Shown here: positions 17,360 to 26,535 of the stretch, in pieces
How positions within the stretch are numbered: the stretch's first letter is position 1
Layout of the letters: every line of letters begins with the position of its first letter
NCBI GenBank assembly: GCA_023957315.1
Contig: JAMLHE010000009.1
Location: 50,327-114,326 of the forward strand
Direction of reading: 5' to 3'
DNA length: 64,000 bases
Origin: Candidatus Kapaibacterium sp.
GTDB taxonomy: Bacteria > Bacteroidota > Ignavibacteria > Kapaibacteriales > UBA2268
The notes under the pieces: generated by a model
Told to the model about the DNA's origin: nothing
Seen by the model: only the letters and a program-made list of their open reading frames with translations
The model's database searches: none
Program-made: the position numbers and the translations under genes

Positions 17360-19390
17360 CTATATCTTCACAAACATTTCCGTGCGATTTCCGATTCTCA
17401 AATAATATACTCCGGCGGAAAGATGAGAAATATCTATTCTTAAATTCCCGCTCCCTGAGCCTGTCGGAGGGTGGTTACTTACACATTCCCCAAGTTTATT
17501 GTAGATTTTAATTTCAGAAACTTCATCAACACTACGGTTTACCGTAGGGTTGTTATTAATTTCAATATATTCGCTTGCCGGATTGGGCGAAATTGCAATT
17601 TCAACACCTGTAAAATCGGCTACGCTTGCAGGGTCCATATATTTGAAACCAAAATATCCATCTGGAGCAGTTATCGGATAGTTTACAATTTTACCGTTCA
17701 CAGTTTCGGCTTGCAAATAATATTCAATTTCAAGCCCGTCCTGAACTCCATTTGCGATAAAACCGACATAAAGGGAATCCAATGCTTGCATTGATGCTAT
17801 AAACCAAACCGGCTGGTCTTTGATTCGCCAATGACAATTTACTTTCACAAGACTGTCGCTATGCTCAACTACTGCCGCAATTTCGTAAGGTGCTTTTGTC
17901 GAAACTGTTCCACGAATTGCTTTGTGCTTGATATAAACCGGTTTATCGGCGGGAATTTGCATCGTTATGCAATGAAGTGCTCCACCAAGTGGCGATAACA
18001 CTCTGCTATCAATAGGTACAATTCTGTATCCGGGCAAATATGATTTCAGAAGCTCTACAACTTCTTGCGTTTGCTGTGAATTGCCATCAATATCGTCAGA
18101 ATATGAAGGAAAAATAAATGACTTATTTACTATTAATCCATTGATAAATCCGCGTGCATCTTGTTGGAATGTTTCGCATCTAACTCTGTTTTGAGTTCCG
18201 TTGTCATCTGTCGGTAATGGCAATTCCAGAAATTTATACGGCGTATTATGCACTGATTTCAGTTCACTGATTGCTTTCCTGTTATTGTTTATCAAAGCAT
18301 AATCCGGAAAATTGACTGAATTATATTTATCGGGGAATTTGGTGATAATAAATGTTTCATCGTCAATTAGCTTCAAATATATGTCCAAATGCCCTGTTCC
18401 GCCGTCGCAATTCAGCGAATTCAAAATATGTCTGTTCTTTAAATTGAAAACTTTCGTCATTTCCTCACGCGTTCTGTCAGTACTCCATCGCTCTTTAATT
18501 ACCAAACCCGGTCCAACGCTATCGGCATTATTCCAATATATAACGTCGCCAAAAAATGCTGTTCCTTTGCCGTCAGCTATGATATTTCCGCCTTCGGTTT
18601 CAAGTTGCGAACTAAAAAATTTATAACCCTTATTTGATGCCAATAGCTCCGGATAATCATTGTCTATAGGTCTTATTGGGTAATATTGGGCATTGATAAA
18701 AAACAAACTGTCATTTGAATTATCGTAAGCACCATAAGGACCGAAATCACGTGTCCAAAAGGCATTTTCACCATCGGGGTCGCTTAGAAATTCATAATTA
18801 TACAATGGTTTACCGATTGAATTCATGTATTCATGCAACTTAACTGTATCCTCCAAATTTGCAACGCGTATCCAAGCTGTACATTCATATTGGATTGCAT
18901 CAATTAATTCAGCCCATAAAATTGGAAAGGGACTATCTTCAAATAAATCAAGCTCATAGCCTACGATTTCTACTAATTCAAAGCCACCGGTTTCTTTAAA
19001 CTTTACGCCTACTCCGGGAGTAAACGGTTCAACAAAGTTTCCTTTGGCATCATAAGCATAAGAGGGCCAAGAAACCAAGACAGCTTGCGATTCTTCAAAC
19101 TCGCCCGGAACGCGGAATGAGGGCGGCAGAGAATCCATTTTAAATTCTTCTTTAGATTGGAGACGGTTATCCCCTTTTGGAGCAATTAACTTGGCGGCTT
19201 CCTTGTATATTAATAAATTTTCTTCGCTTGGGCGTTTTGGTTTGTGGAGTTTTAGGAATTCGTCCGGTTTTAATGATTTCAGTTTTTGGATAGCTTTTTG
19301 TTTAGCCTCGTTTGGATTAGTTTCGCCAAAGAGTGTGACAGCAGAAAGCAAGACTAATGCCGCCAATAAAGGAGTAAAATATCGTCGCAT
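17360..19390 (-). CDS. Secreted agmatine/peptidylarginine deiminase-family protein with T9SS domain
   Basis: The 676-residue protein has a signal peptide (about 1-22) and then a pre-domain. Residues about 90-490 form a guanidino-group-modifying domain of the agmatine deiminase/bacterial PAD family. Family catalytic positions are visible: Asp215 in FWTRDFGPYG, His334 and Asp336 in GGTGHLDIYLKL, and the nucleophile Cys474 in PLGGALHCITMQIP. ETEGGNIIADGKG also matches. A beta-sandwich (about 490-590) and a T9SS sorting domain (ISPNPASEYIEI to GVYYLRIGNRTEMFVKI) follow. The order catalytic-Ig-like-CTD is that of Porphyromonas gingivalis PPAD, which citrullinates C-terminal arginines. Whether the substrate here is peptide arginine or a small guanidine is unknown. 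Monocistronic. Confidence 0.85.
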   Translation of the reverse strand: MRRYFTPLLAALVLLSAVTLFGETNPNEAKQKAIQKLKSLKPDEFLKLHKPKRPSEENLLIYKEAAKLIAPKGDNRLQSKEEFKMDSLPPSFRVPGEFEESQAVLVSWPSYAYDAKGNFVEPFTPGVGVKFKETGGFELVEIVGYELDLFEDSPFPILWAELIDAIQYECTAWIRVANLEDTVKLHEYMNSIGKPLYNYEFLSDPDGENAFWTRDFGPYGAYDNSNDSLFFINAQYYPIRPIDNDYPELLASNKGYKFFSSQLETEGGNIIADGKGTAFFGDVIYWNNADSVGPGLVIKERWSTDRTREEMTKVFNLKNRHILNSLNCDGGTGHLDIYLKLIDDETFIITKFPDKYNSVNFPDYALINNNRKAISELKSVHNTPYKFLELPLPTDDNGTQNRVRCETFQQDARGFINGLIVNKSFIFPSYSDDIDGNSQQTQEVVELLKSYLPGYRIVPIDSRVLSPLGGALHCITMQIPADKPVYIKHKAIRGTVSTKAPYEIAAVVEHSDSLVKVNCHWRIKDQPVWFIASMQALDSLYVGFIANGVQDGLEIEYYLQAETVNGKIVNYPITAPDGYFGFKYMDPASVADFTGVEIAISPNPASEYIEINNNPTVNRSVDEVSEIKIYNKLGECVSNHPPTGSGSGNLRIDISHLSAGVYYLRIGNRTEMFVKI

Positions 19391-19530
19391 AAATTTCTCA
19401 AATTGTTAAAAAAATATAGTGACGGAGCGAATTAAATATTAGTACGCCTGATTTTGTGAAAATATCTATTTGTTGTGAAATTTTTTAAATTTAGAACATG
19501 TAATGTGAAATTATGTGCAAAAAGTAACAA

Positions 19531-19560
19531 AAAAGCTGCTCCATAGTTGAAGCAGCTTTA
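19531..19560 (-). terminator. Intrinsic terminator of rny
   Basis: On the minus strand AAGCTGCT (19552-19559) pairs with AGCAGCTT (19533-19540) around a 10-base loop, followed by TTTTTTG. It sits 25-55 bases beyond the rny stop codon. Confidence 0.85.
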
Positions 19561-19584
19561 AAAAAATCTAAATTCTGAGAATAT

Positions 19585-21144
19585 TTACTTTGCCATTGCT
19601 ACGCTACGACGTTCGCGAACGACAGTAACTTTGATTTGCCCGGGGAATTCCATTTCACTTTCGATTTTTTGAGCAATTTCAAAAGCTGTTTGGTCTGCCA
19701 AAGCATCATCTACTCTATCCGGCTCGACGATTACGCGGATTTCTCTACCGGCTTGGATAGCAAAAGTTTTAGATACACCTATGAAACTCATGGCGATTTC
19801 TTCAAGTTTTTGCAATCTCTTGACGTAATTTTCAAGTGACTCGCGGCGAGCACCCGGACGAGCTCCACTTATACTGTCTGCTGCTTGAACTAATACTGCA
19901 ATCGGCGATTCCATTTCGATATCTTCGTGGTGGGCTCCGATTGCGTTACATACAAGATGCTTTTCCTTGTACTTTTTGGCAAGGTCGAACCCGATAAGTG
20001 CGTGAGGACTTGGGTCTTGTTCGATACATTTACCCATATCATGCAACAATCCGGCGCGTTTTGCCAATTGCACGTCCAATCCCAACTCAGCCGCCATTAT
20101 TGCACATAGGTGCGATACTTCGATTGAGTGATTGAGCAAATTTTGCCCGTAACTTGTACGGTATTTCATTTTGCCGATTAATTTTAGCAATTCAGGGTGC
20201 ATTGTCTGAATGCCTAATTCCATAATTGTTGATTCGCCGATGTTTCCAAGTTCGGATTCGAGCTCTTTACGAGTTTTTTCGACTACTTCTTCAATTCTGG
20301 TCGGGTGAATCCGTCCGTCGAGCATCAATTTTTCGAGAGACACTTTTGCCACATGACGACGGAACGGGTCGAATCCTGAAATCACGACTGCTTCCGGTGT
20401 ATCATCGATTATCAAGTCAATGCCCGTAGCTGCTTCGAAGGCACGAATATTTCTCCCTTCGCGACCAATTATCCGCCCTTTCATTTCATCGCTGTCAAGC
20501 GTCACTACCGATACGGTATTTTCTGCGCTATGGTCAGAAGCCGTTCTCTGAATCGCTTGAACTATGATATTTTGCGATTCGCGAGTAGCTTTCAATTTGG
20601 TTTCTTCGCGAATCTGCTTAACCTGAACTGCAGATTGCGATTTAGCATCGTTAATTATGCTGTCCATAAGTTGGCGTTTGGCTTCGTCTCGCGACAAACC
20701 TGCAACTTGCTCCAACTTTTTGGCTTGTTCTTCAACAAGCAAGTCCACTTCCTTGAATTTATCCTTAATTCGCTCTTCGCGTTTTTTCAGTTCTTCGTCG
20801 AATGACTGAGTTTGCTTTTCCTTTTTTAAGATCGTATCCAATTTTTGGTCAATCCCTTCTTCGCGTTTTTTGACAGCCCTTTCGATTTCCTGAAGTTTAA
20901 GTCTCTTTTGATGAGCTTCGTTTTCGAACTCTTGCTTGCGCCTATGCCATTCTTCCTTCGCTTCCAATGCCTTTTCTTTCAAAATTGACTTAGCTTCATT
21001 TTCTGCATCTCTCACAATATTCTTCGCACTTGATTCAGCTTCGGCGATTTTCGCCTTTGTCATTTTTGCACTAAAGAAATTCCCTATGAGATATGCAACC
21101 ACAAAGCCTGCAATACTACTAATGATAATAACTGTTATATCCAT
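19585..21144 (-). CDS. rny: Ribonuclease Y
   Basis: RNase Y is a membrane-anchored endoribonuclease that initiates mRNA decay. The 519 residues follow the family order: an N-terminal transmembrane helix (about 3-24), and a long coiled coil rich in Glu/Lys/Arg (about 30-190). A KH domain comes next, with MKGRIIGREGRNIRAFE, then an HD domain with LLHDMGKC at about 364-371, whose His-Asp pair binds the catalytic metal. The end ERRSVAMAK is close to the family norm. A strong AGGGAGGAG ribosome site precedes the ATG. Upstream on the same strand are the candidate 6S RNA and zapA, and a terminator follows. Confidence 0.97.
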   Translation of the reverse strand: MDITVIIISSIAGFVVAYLIGNFFSAKMTKAKIAEAESSAKNIVRDAENEAKSILKEKALEAKEEWHRRKQEFENEAHQKRLKLQEIERAVKKREEGIDQKLDTILKKEKQTQSFDEELKKREERIKDKFKEVDLLVEEQAKKLEQVAGLSRDEAKRQLMDSIINDAKSQSAVQVKQIREETKLKATRESQNIIVQAIQRTASDHSAENTVSVVTLDSDEMKGRIIGREGRNIRAFEAATGIDLIIDDTPEAVVISGFDPFRRHVAKVSLEKLMLDGRIHPTRIEEVVEKTRKELESELGNIGESTIMELGIQTMHPELLKLIGKMKYRTSYGQNLLNHSIEVSHLCAIMAAELGLDVQLAKRAGLLHDMGKCIEQDPSPHALIGFDLAKKYKEKHLVCNAIGAHHEDIEMESPIAVLVQAADSISGARPGARRESLENYVKRLQKLEEIAMSFIGVSKTFAIQAGREIRVIVEPDRVDDALADQTAFEIAQKIESEMEFPGQIKVTVVRERRSVAMAK

Positions 21145-21201
21145 TTGTTAAACACTCCTCCCTAAAAAACTATTCTTGTAAACTATTAAAATTTAACTAT
21201 A

Positions 21202-21450
21202 AAAAAAAAGCTGCAAAATACTATCTTCCGAATTAGTATCTTTCGATACAGACAACGGGTCTTGAGAAGAAGAGAACCTCTCATGTCATTTTTGGGTAAA
21301 ATAGCCCGACTATCTCTAACTTCCACCGAGCCCACACGGGGCTTATGCCGAAGCATATTGAGGCCTGTTATTAATAATCTGAGACTAATCCCTCTAAGTA
21401 AAGCTATAGTTCTAACATACTGTTGACAACGATAGTATAATGCAGCAAAA
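21202..21450 (-). ncRNA. Structured RNA, candidate 6S RNA (ssrS)
   Basis: The gap of 375 bases between zapA and rny holds a minus-strand RNA of about 240 nt. Its ends form a long closing stem: GCTGCA+TACTATC (21446-21431) pairs with GATAGTA+TGCAGC (21225-21210) across a small 3/3 internal loop. The 3' arm runs into nine Ts (21209-21201), an intrinsic terminator. Inside are clear hairpins: TATGC-TTCG-GCATA, AGCCC-CGTGT-GGGCT and GTATC-GAAA-GATAC. ssrS is next to zapA in many bacteria, and this placement is the main reason for the call. At about 237 nt it is longer than the usual 180-200. RNase P, tmRNA and SRP core motifs are absent. The assignment is inference. Confidence 0.6.
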
Positions 21451-21519
21451 ATCCAGCCTTTGTATTTCAAATAACGTACGGTAAACCGTCTATACTTTAT
21501 AAATGTTCTTAGAGCACAT

Positions 21520-21804
21520 TTATTTTAATACTTGTTCTAATGTATCGCACATGCGGTTCAATTCAGTTTTCAGATATTCATTATCAGATTTCCGTTTCTC
21601 ATCCGATTTGATTTTGTTTTCCGCTATATTCAATGCCGATAGTACCGATAATGTATTTACCGATACCGACACGCTGTATTGCTCGCGGATTTGGCTGAAA
21701 TGTGTATCTACTTCGGATGCAGCTCGGCGTAACAAATCTTCGTTATCGCCCGTTAGCTTGTATTCTACACCGCCTATTGTAACTTTAAAACTTTTCTCAG
21801 CCAT
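21520..21804 (-). CDS. zapA: Cell division protein ZapA
   Basis: ZapA binds and cross-links FtsZ filaments at the division septum. From ATG 21804 (MAEKSFKVTIGGVEYKL) the protein has 94 residues, the usual size. The open frame runs to 21879, but the extra N-terminus is not family-like. The globular N-terminal part is followed by a helical coiled-coil C-terminus (VNTLSVLSALNIAENKIKSDEKRK...). It lies between a coiled-coil protein gene upstream and the candidate 6S RNA downstream, all on the minus strand. Confidence 0.88.
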   Translation of the reverse strand: MAEKSFKVTIGGVEYKLTGDNEDLLRRAASEVDTHFSQIREQYSVSVSVNTLSVLSALNIAENKIKSDEKRKSDNEYLKTELNRMCDTLEQVLK

Positions 21805-21916
21805 TTTTTCGTTGTCAATTATTATACAAAATTCAAAATTATAATTTGATACTATTACACTTTCGTAAAAATAATGCAATTTTGATAAAAGAAAAATTAT
21901 TAACTATTCATTAATT

Positions 21917-23560
21917 TCATTTTAAGAATTCATCAATTTGCATTATGTAATTGTCTATTTTGTTTGTCAATCCCGCAAACTTAGCCTTGTTGCTGTTTGC
22001 CTTGTCGTAAATTTCGTTCAATTCCGATTCTAATATCGTAATCTGTTCGTATCGCTTCTTGAGTAATTTTTCCAGTTCATCAACTTGCTCGCGAGATTGA
22101 GTCAAGCTGATGTCTTTGACTGTTAGCTCGTTAGTTGCTTTGTTCAGTTTTTCGTTCAATTCGTCAAATCGTTTTTCAATTGTATTGGAATGAATGATTT
22201 GCTCACTCATTTTGCTGATTACCGATTTCAATTCTTCGATTTTCGCTTCATATTCTTCAATTTTGGCGCCGTTATCTTCAATTTTTGCTTCGCTTTCGGC
22301 GATTGACTTTTCAATTTCATCGAAATCTGCTTGTGATTGAAGTTGCCCGCGAAGGGTTTCTGCTTCTTTAGTCAATTCGTCAATCAAGTCTAATTTTTCA
22401 TTCAGCGATGTGCGAGTTCGTTCCAAATCATCGCTCATGCCTTGGTTCAGCTTTTTAAGTCTGTCACGTTCTTTTTGGAGCAAGACCATCGCTGCTTCGG
22501 TTTCTTCGATTTTCTGCACGAGTTCGGAATTATGCCTGTCTTTCATCAAATTCAATTGTTGCTGCTCTTTCAGAACGTTCAACATTCTTGCCAATTCGGC
22601 ATTTTTACTTTTCAGTTTATTTATATCGGCGATATTAGTTTCGATAATTGACTGCAATGAGGACAATTTTGATTCGTATGCTGAAGAATTATCGCCCAAT
22701 TTTTTCAGCAACACATCCTTATTATTGCCCGAATTCCGCAACTGGTCTATCAGATTCTCTGCTTCTTGCAATTTTGAGCCAAGTTCTCTGATATTATTGT
22801 TCTTGTCTTCGATTTCGACCGTGAGCATCTGCAAATCTTCGCTCTGTCTATTTCTCAACAATCGGTACTCTTCTTCGAGTTTGGCAAATTTCTCGGACAA
22901 ATCGTTTCGTTCGGATTCGATATTTTTGAGATTTATTACCTTGCTCTTGTTTATTTCCAATTGTTCTTTGAGTTGCTCGATTTTTTCCGATTTTTCTTTA
23001 ATCACAAAATTTTTGTGTGCGAGCTCTTTCTGAACTATGCTGAAACTTGCATTGAGTGAAGTCAATTCTTTGATTTTTTTGTTCATTTCAATCAAAGTAA
23101 GCTCATTTTTCCTATTTGCCAATCTTTCAGCTTCGAGTTCATCAGTTAATTTTGGCAGAAATGCAGCTTTTTCCTTTAGCAAAGTATTTTTTTGAGTCAC
23201 TTGGCTCAAATTGCTTTCCATTTCTGCTAATTTAGCTTTCAGTTCAGTGATTTCTTTAGAACTTTCTGAAAGCATTTGGATGTGGTTATCTTTTGCAAAT
23301 AGCTGAGAATTCAATTCCTCGACTTTTTTCTCAAGCGAATTTAGCTTTTGCTCCGATTTTTCGTGATAATTATTGCGGTCAGTCAGACTCCGCTCTGCAT
23401 TTCGGTATTTTGACTCTAATTCGGCATACTTTGCACGCAAGTCTGTTATACCTTCGCCGGCATTTCTTACCAATTCCCAAAGTTTTACTACCAAATTATT
23501 CAATTCGGGGTCTGCCGGAGATGCTTGCTTACTGTCAATACGATTGTTATCTGTGCTCAT
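21917..23560 (-). CDS. Long coiled-coil protein, function unknown
   Basis: This 547-residue protein is almost wholly coiled coil: heptads rich in Leu, Glu, Lys, Asn and Ser run from about residue 25 to 530. There is no signal peptide or membrane segment, so it is probably cytoplasmic. The C-terminus (FAGLTNKIDNYIMQIDEFLK) is less charged and may be a separate contact site. It lies 20 bases after pheT and 112 before zapA on the same strand. The zapA neighbour makes a cell-division or structural role conceivable, but nothing in the sequence proves it. Resemblance to SMC or kinesin tails is low-complexity similarity only. Confidence 0.75.
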   Translation of the reverse strand: MSTDNNRIDSKQASPADPELNNLVVKLWELVRNAGEGITDLRAKYAELESKYRNAERSLTDRNNYHEKSEQKLNSLEKKVEELNSQLFAKDNHIQMLSESSKEITELKAKLAEMESNLSQVTQKNTLLKEKAAFLPKLTDELEAERLANRKNELTLIEMNKKIKELTSLNASFSIVQKELAHKNFVIKEKSEKIEQLKEQLEINKSKVINLKNIESERNDLSEKFAKLEEEYRLLRNRQSEDLQMLTVEIEDKNNNIRELGSKLQEAENLIDQLRNSGNNKDVLLKKLGDNSSAYESKLSSLQSIIETNIADINKLKSKNAELARMLNVLKEQQQLNLMKDRHNSELVQKIEETEAAMVLLQKERDRLKKLNQGMSDDLERTRTSLNEKLDLIDELTKEAETLRGQLQSQADFDEIEKSIAESEAKIEDNGAKIEEYEAKIEELKSVISKMSEQIIHSNTIEKRFDELNEKLNKATNELTVKDISLTQSREQVDELEKLLKKRYEQITILESELNEIYDKANSNKAKFAGLTNKIDNYIMQIDEFLK

Positions 23561-23579
23561 ACTATCTATTTTTTTTAGT

Positions 23580-25994
23580 TCAACTTCTTCTCAATATTCC
23601 CGAAAACTCTGATTCTATCACTTCACAAACTTTCATAATATCACGCTCGACATCATCATCTGTCAATGTCCTTGTCATAGAGGCGAAATTCAAAGTAAAA
23701 GCAAGACTTTTTTTGTTGTCGCCTAATTTTTTGTCAATAAATTGGTCGAAAACATCTAAACCGACAAGAAATACACCGCCGTTCTTGTTGATTGAATTCA
23801 TTATATCTGCAGATTTGACCGACGAATCGAAGATGAAAGCCAAATCTCGACTGATTCCGGGATATGGGCTGACCTTGAGGTATTGATATTTTGTGTTTTC
23901 AGTGCCATAAATAAGCCTCAAATTCAATATACCGGCAAAAACTTGTTGCTCCAAATCATACATTTGTGCAAATTTGGGGTCAATTTGACCGAAAGTGCCA
24001 ATAACACGATTGCCAACTTTGACGTTCAAGGACATTGCTGTAAAGCCGGTTGTGCTGCCCGCTTCTTCAAATTTGTACTTTTGAATTTTCATCGCTGCCA
24101 TCAAATCTTGTATTATACCCTTGATGTCATAAAAATCGCTCGAATTTCGTTGCTGAGTCCATTGGATTGGCGCCGGGCTTCCGCTGATGGCAATTATCAA
24201 TTCTTCATTTTCGATAATATTTTCCAAAAATGAATCGGAATCATCTCCATATCTGAAAGTTTTCCCGATTTCGAAGATTTTCAAATCTTTAGTGCCTTTG
24301 CGGATATTGTTGGAAATCACTTTGAGTACTGAAGGCAAAAGTGAAGTTCTCATTCTGCTTAATTCTTCCCCAAGAGGATTAGCCAAAATAATGGGCGAAT
24401 CCGAAAAAATTTCTGCCGATTTCGGGTCAATTTGATTTTGTGTTACTATTTCATTAAATCCGTTGCTGACCATATATTTGCGAATTCTATTGCGTAAGGG
24501 CGGCACCGTTAGATGAGTCGCAATGCTTTCGTGCTCGAAATCAATCATCGAATTGTAGTTCGGCTCGATATTGTCGTAATTATGCAATCTCGCTATATCT
24601 TCAATCAAATCTACATCATAGCTCACATCAACACGATAAGCCGGCACACGAAAAGTAGCAGAATTATCATTTCGGGTAATTGTGACGAAATTCAATTTGT
24701 TCAAAATCTCGCAAATTTTATCGTCGCTGATGTCAATTCCAATCAATCGCCTTGCTTTGCCAAAATTCAGGCTGATTTCAAGCGGAATATGCTTCTTCGG
24801 GTATGTATCAACATAGCCCTTGACAAGCTTGCCACCTGAATGCTCGGCTATTAAAGCGGCTGCTCGCATCAACGCAACAGGAACATTTTCTATGTCAACG
24901 CCACGCTCAAATCGGTATGATGATTCGCTCTGCAGAGCGAGTTTTTTCGATGTCTTTCTAACCGAAGATGTATTGAAAAAAGCAGATTCGAGCAAAATAT
25001 CAATAGTAGTGATTGAAATTTCGCTATTCATACCACCCATAACTCCACCAATTGCTACCGGACGTTTGGAATCGCAAATCATGAGCATTTGCGCATCGAG
25101 TGTGCGTTCTTTCTCGTCAAGCGTAGTGAATTTTTCGCCTTCTTGTGCAGCTCGAACAATGATTTTATTCCCCAAAATTTTCGCTAAATCGAAGGCGTGG
25201 AGCGGTTGCCCCATTTCGATTAGCACATAATTTGTGACGTCCACAGCGATATTAATCGGTCGGAATCCAAGGTTCAGCAATCTCTTTTGCATCCATTCCG
25301 GCGAAGGACCGATTGTGCAGTTTTTGATTACTGCTCCTGTGTAACGATTGCATAATTCAGCATCAACTATTTCGACTGAAATTTCGCTTTTCACATCATC
25401 ATCATTTTCGTACATTTCCACTTTCGGCATTGTGACTGAACTACCATAGTATGCAGCGAGTTCACGTGCAACACCCAAATGGCTCAGGCAATCTGCTTTA
25501 TTGGGCGTAATGCTGATTTCGAAGATTACATCATTCAAGCCGTAGTAATCTGCGAAAGACATCCCAACGGTTGCATCTTCGGGCAATACCCAAATCCCTG
25601 CGGCATCTTCGCCCATTTCAAGTTCAATTTGCGAACAAATCATGCCGTTGGATTCCACTCCGCGAATTTTGCGTTTTTCGAGTTTGAATCCCCCGTTTGG
25701 CACAACTGCACCTTTTTTGCCGAAAACTACTTTTTGACCTGATTCTACATTTGGTGCTCCGCACACAACTTGCAAATTTTCTGACCCATCATAAACTTCA
25801 CAAACTGATAATTTATCTGCGTCGGGGTGTTTTTCCTTTTTCACTACTTCGGCAACAACGAACCCTGCGTATTTGCCGGATAAATCATTTATAGCGTCAA
25901 CTTCCAGTCCCAACATAGTCAGGATGCCCTCTAATTCAAGATGGCTTGATTTTATATCAACAAATTCTTTTAACCAATTAAACGATAAAAGCAT
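23580..25994 (-). CDS. pheT: Phenylalanine--tRNA ligase beta subunit
   Basis: PheT is the large subunit of the (alpha-beta)2 enzyme that charges tRNA-Phe and edits mischarged tyrosine. The 804 residues show the expected order: an N-terminal domain, then an EMAPII-like tRNA-binding domain (about 40-150, with EKHPDADKLSVCEV and VVCGAPNV). The B3/4 editing domain has ITPNKADCLSHLGVARELA and ESSYRFERGVD. Then come B5 (DVTNYVLIEMGQPLHAFD lies before it), the synthetase-like core, and a C-terminal FDX-ACB anticodon-binding domain (KVSPYPGISRDLAFIF). No pheS is beside it, and the gene upstream is divergent. It appears to head the pheT-coiled coil-zapA group. Confidence 0.97.
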   Translation of the reverse strand: MLLSFNWLKEFVDIKSSHLELEGILTMLGLEVDAINDLSGKYAGFVVAEVVKKEKHPDADKLSVCEVYDGSENLQVVCGAPNVESGQKVVFGKKGAVVPNGGFKLEKRKIRGVESNGMICSQIELEMGEDAAGIWVLPEDATVGMSFADYYGLNDVIFEISITPNKADCLSHLGVARELAAYYGSSVTMPKVEMYENDDDVKSEISVEIVDAELCNRYTGAVIKNCTIGPSPEWMQKRLLNLGFRPINIAVDVTNYVLIEMGQPLHAFDLAKILGNKIIVRAAQEGEKFTTLDEKERTLDAQMLMICDSKRPVAIGGVMGGMNSEISITTIDILLESAFFNTSSVRKTSKKLALQSESSYRFERGVDIENVPVALMRAAALIAEHSGGKLVKGYVDTYPKKHIPLEISLNFGKARRLIGIDISDDKICEILNKLNFVTITRNDNSATFRVPAYRVDVSYDVDLIEDIARLHNYDNIEPNYNSMIDFEHESIATHLTVPPLRNRIRKYMVSNGFNEIVTQNQIDPKSAEIFSDSPIILANPLGEELSRMRTSLLPSVLKVISNNIRKGTKDLKIFEIGKTFRYGDDSDSFLENIIENEELIIAISGSPAPIQWTQQRNSSDFYDIKGIIQDLMAAMKIQKYKFEEAGSTTGFTAMSLNVKVGNRVIGTFGQIDPKFAQMYDLEQQVFAGILNLRLIYGTENTKYQYLKVSPYPGISRDLAFIFDSSVKSADIMNSINKNGGVFLVGLDVFDQFIDKKLGDNKKSLAFTLNFASMTRTLTDDDVERDIMKVCEVIESEFSGILRRS

Positions 25995-26115
25995 AAAATG
26001 AACATCTCATATTTATTATTAATCTCTAACCTAATTCAGACTTGCAATTTAATCATTTTTCTAAAAAAAATATATTATGTTTGTCATTCTTTTTAATATT
26101 TTTTTGGAGTTTTTT

Positions 26116-26532
26116 ATGAAATCATACAGAAAGGAACTTTGGTTCAATGCAAATTCACGTCGAGCCTACTTAAACATCACACCGGAAGTCGAAAAATGTG
26201 TGTCGGATAGCGGCATAAAAGAGGGACTTGTTCTTGTGAATGCCATGCATATCACCGCTTCTGTCTTTATCAACGATGACGAAAGCGGCTTGCATAGTGA
26301 TTTTGAAGTGTGGTTGGAGCGATTGGCACCCGAAAAGCCACATTCACAATACCGTCACAACGGATTCGAAGATAATGCCGATGCACATCTGAAGCGCCAA
26401 ATCATGGGTCGCGAAGTCACTGTTGCGATTACTGCCGGCAAACTTGACTTCGGTCCCTGGGAGCAAATTTTTTACGGCGAATACGACGGGATGCGTCGCA
26501 AACGAGTTTTAGTCAAAATTATCGGCGAGTAA
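26116..26532 (+). CDS. YjbQ family (UPF0047) protein
   Basis: From ATG 26116 ([21 protein letters not shown]), after a GGAG site, the protein has 138 residues, the family length. The open frame to 26077 adds an implausible hydrophobic stretch. Motifs are [20 protein letters not shown], the conserved [20 protein letters not shown] with paired His and Asp, and [18 protein letters not shown]. Family members have been reported with weak thiamine-phosphate synthase activity, but the true role is unsettled. It is divergent from pheT and convergent with acpS. Confidence 0.9.
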   Translation: MKSYRKELWFNANSRRAYLNITPEVEKCVSDSGIKEGLVLVNAMHITASVFINDDESGLHSDFEVWLERLAPEKPHSQYRHNGFEDNADAHLKRQIMGREVTVAITAGKLDFGPWEQIFYGEYDGMRRKRVLVKIIGE

Positions 26533-26535
26533 ATT

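Noticed and set aside
21202..21450. Calling this RNA RNase P, tmRNA or SRP RNA
   Set aside because: The conserved GAGGAAAGTCC, GGGGCTGA/TTCGAC and GGTCAGGTCCGGAAGG-type cores are not present.
21186..21470. 94-codon reading frame on the minus strand between rny and zapA
   Set aside because: It overlies the RNA stem and terminator. Its product has no family-like pattern, and the palindromic ends explain the region better.
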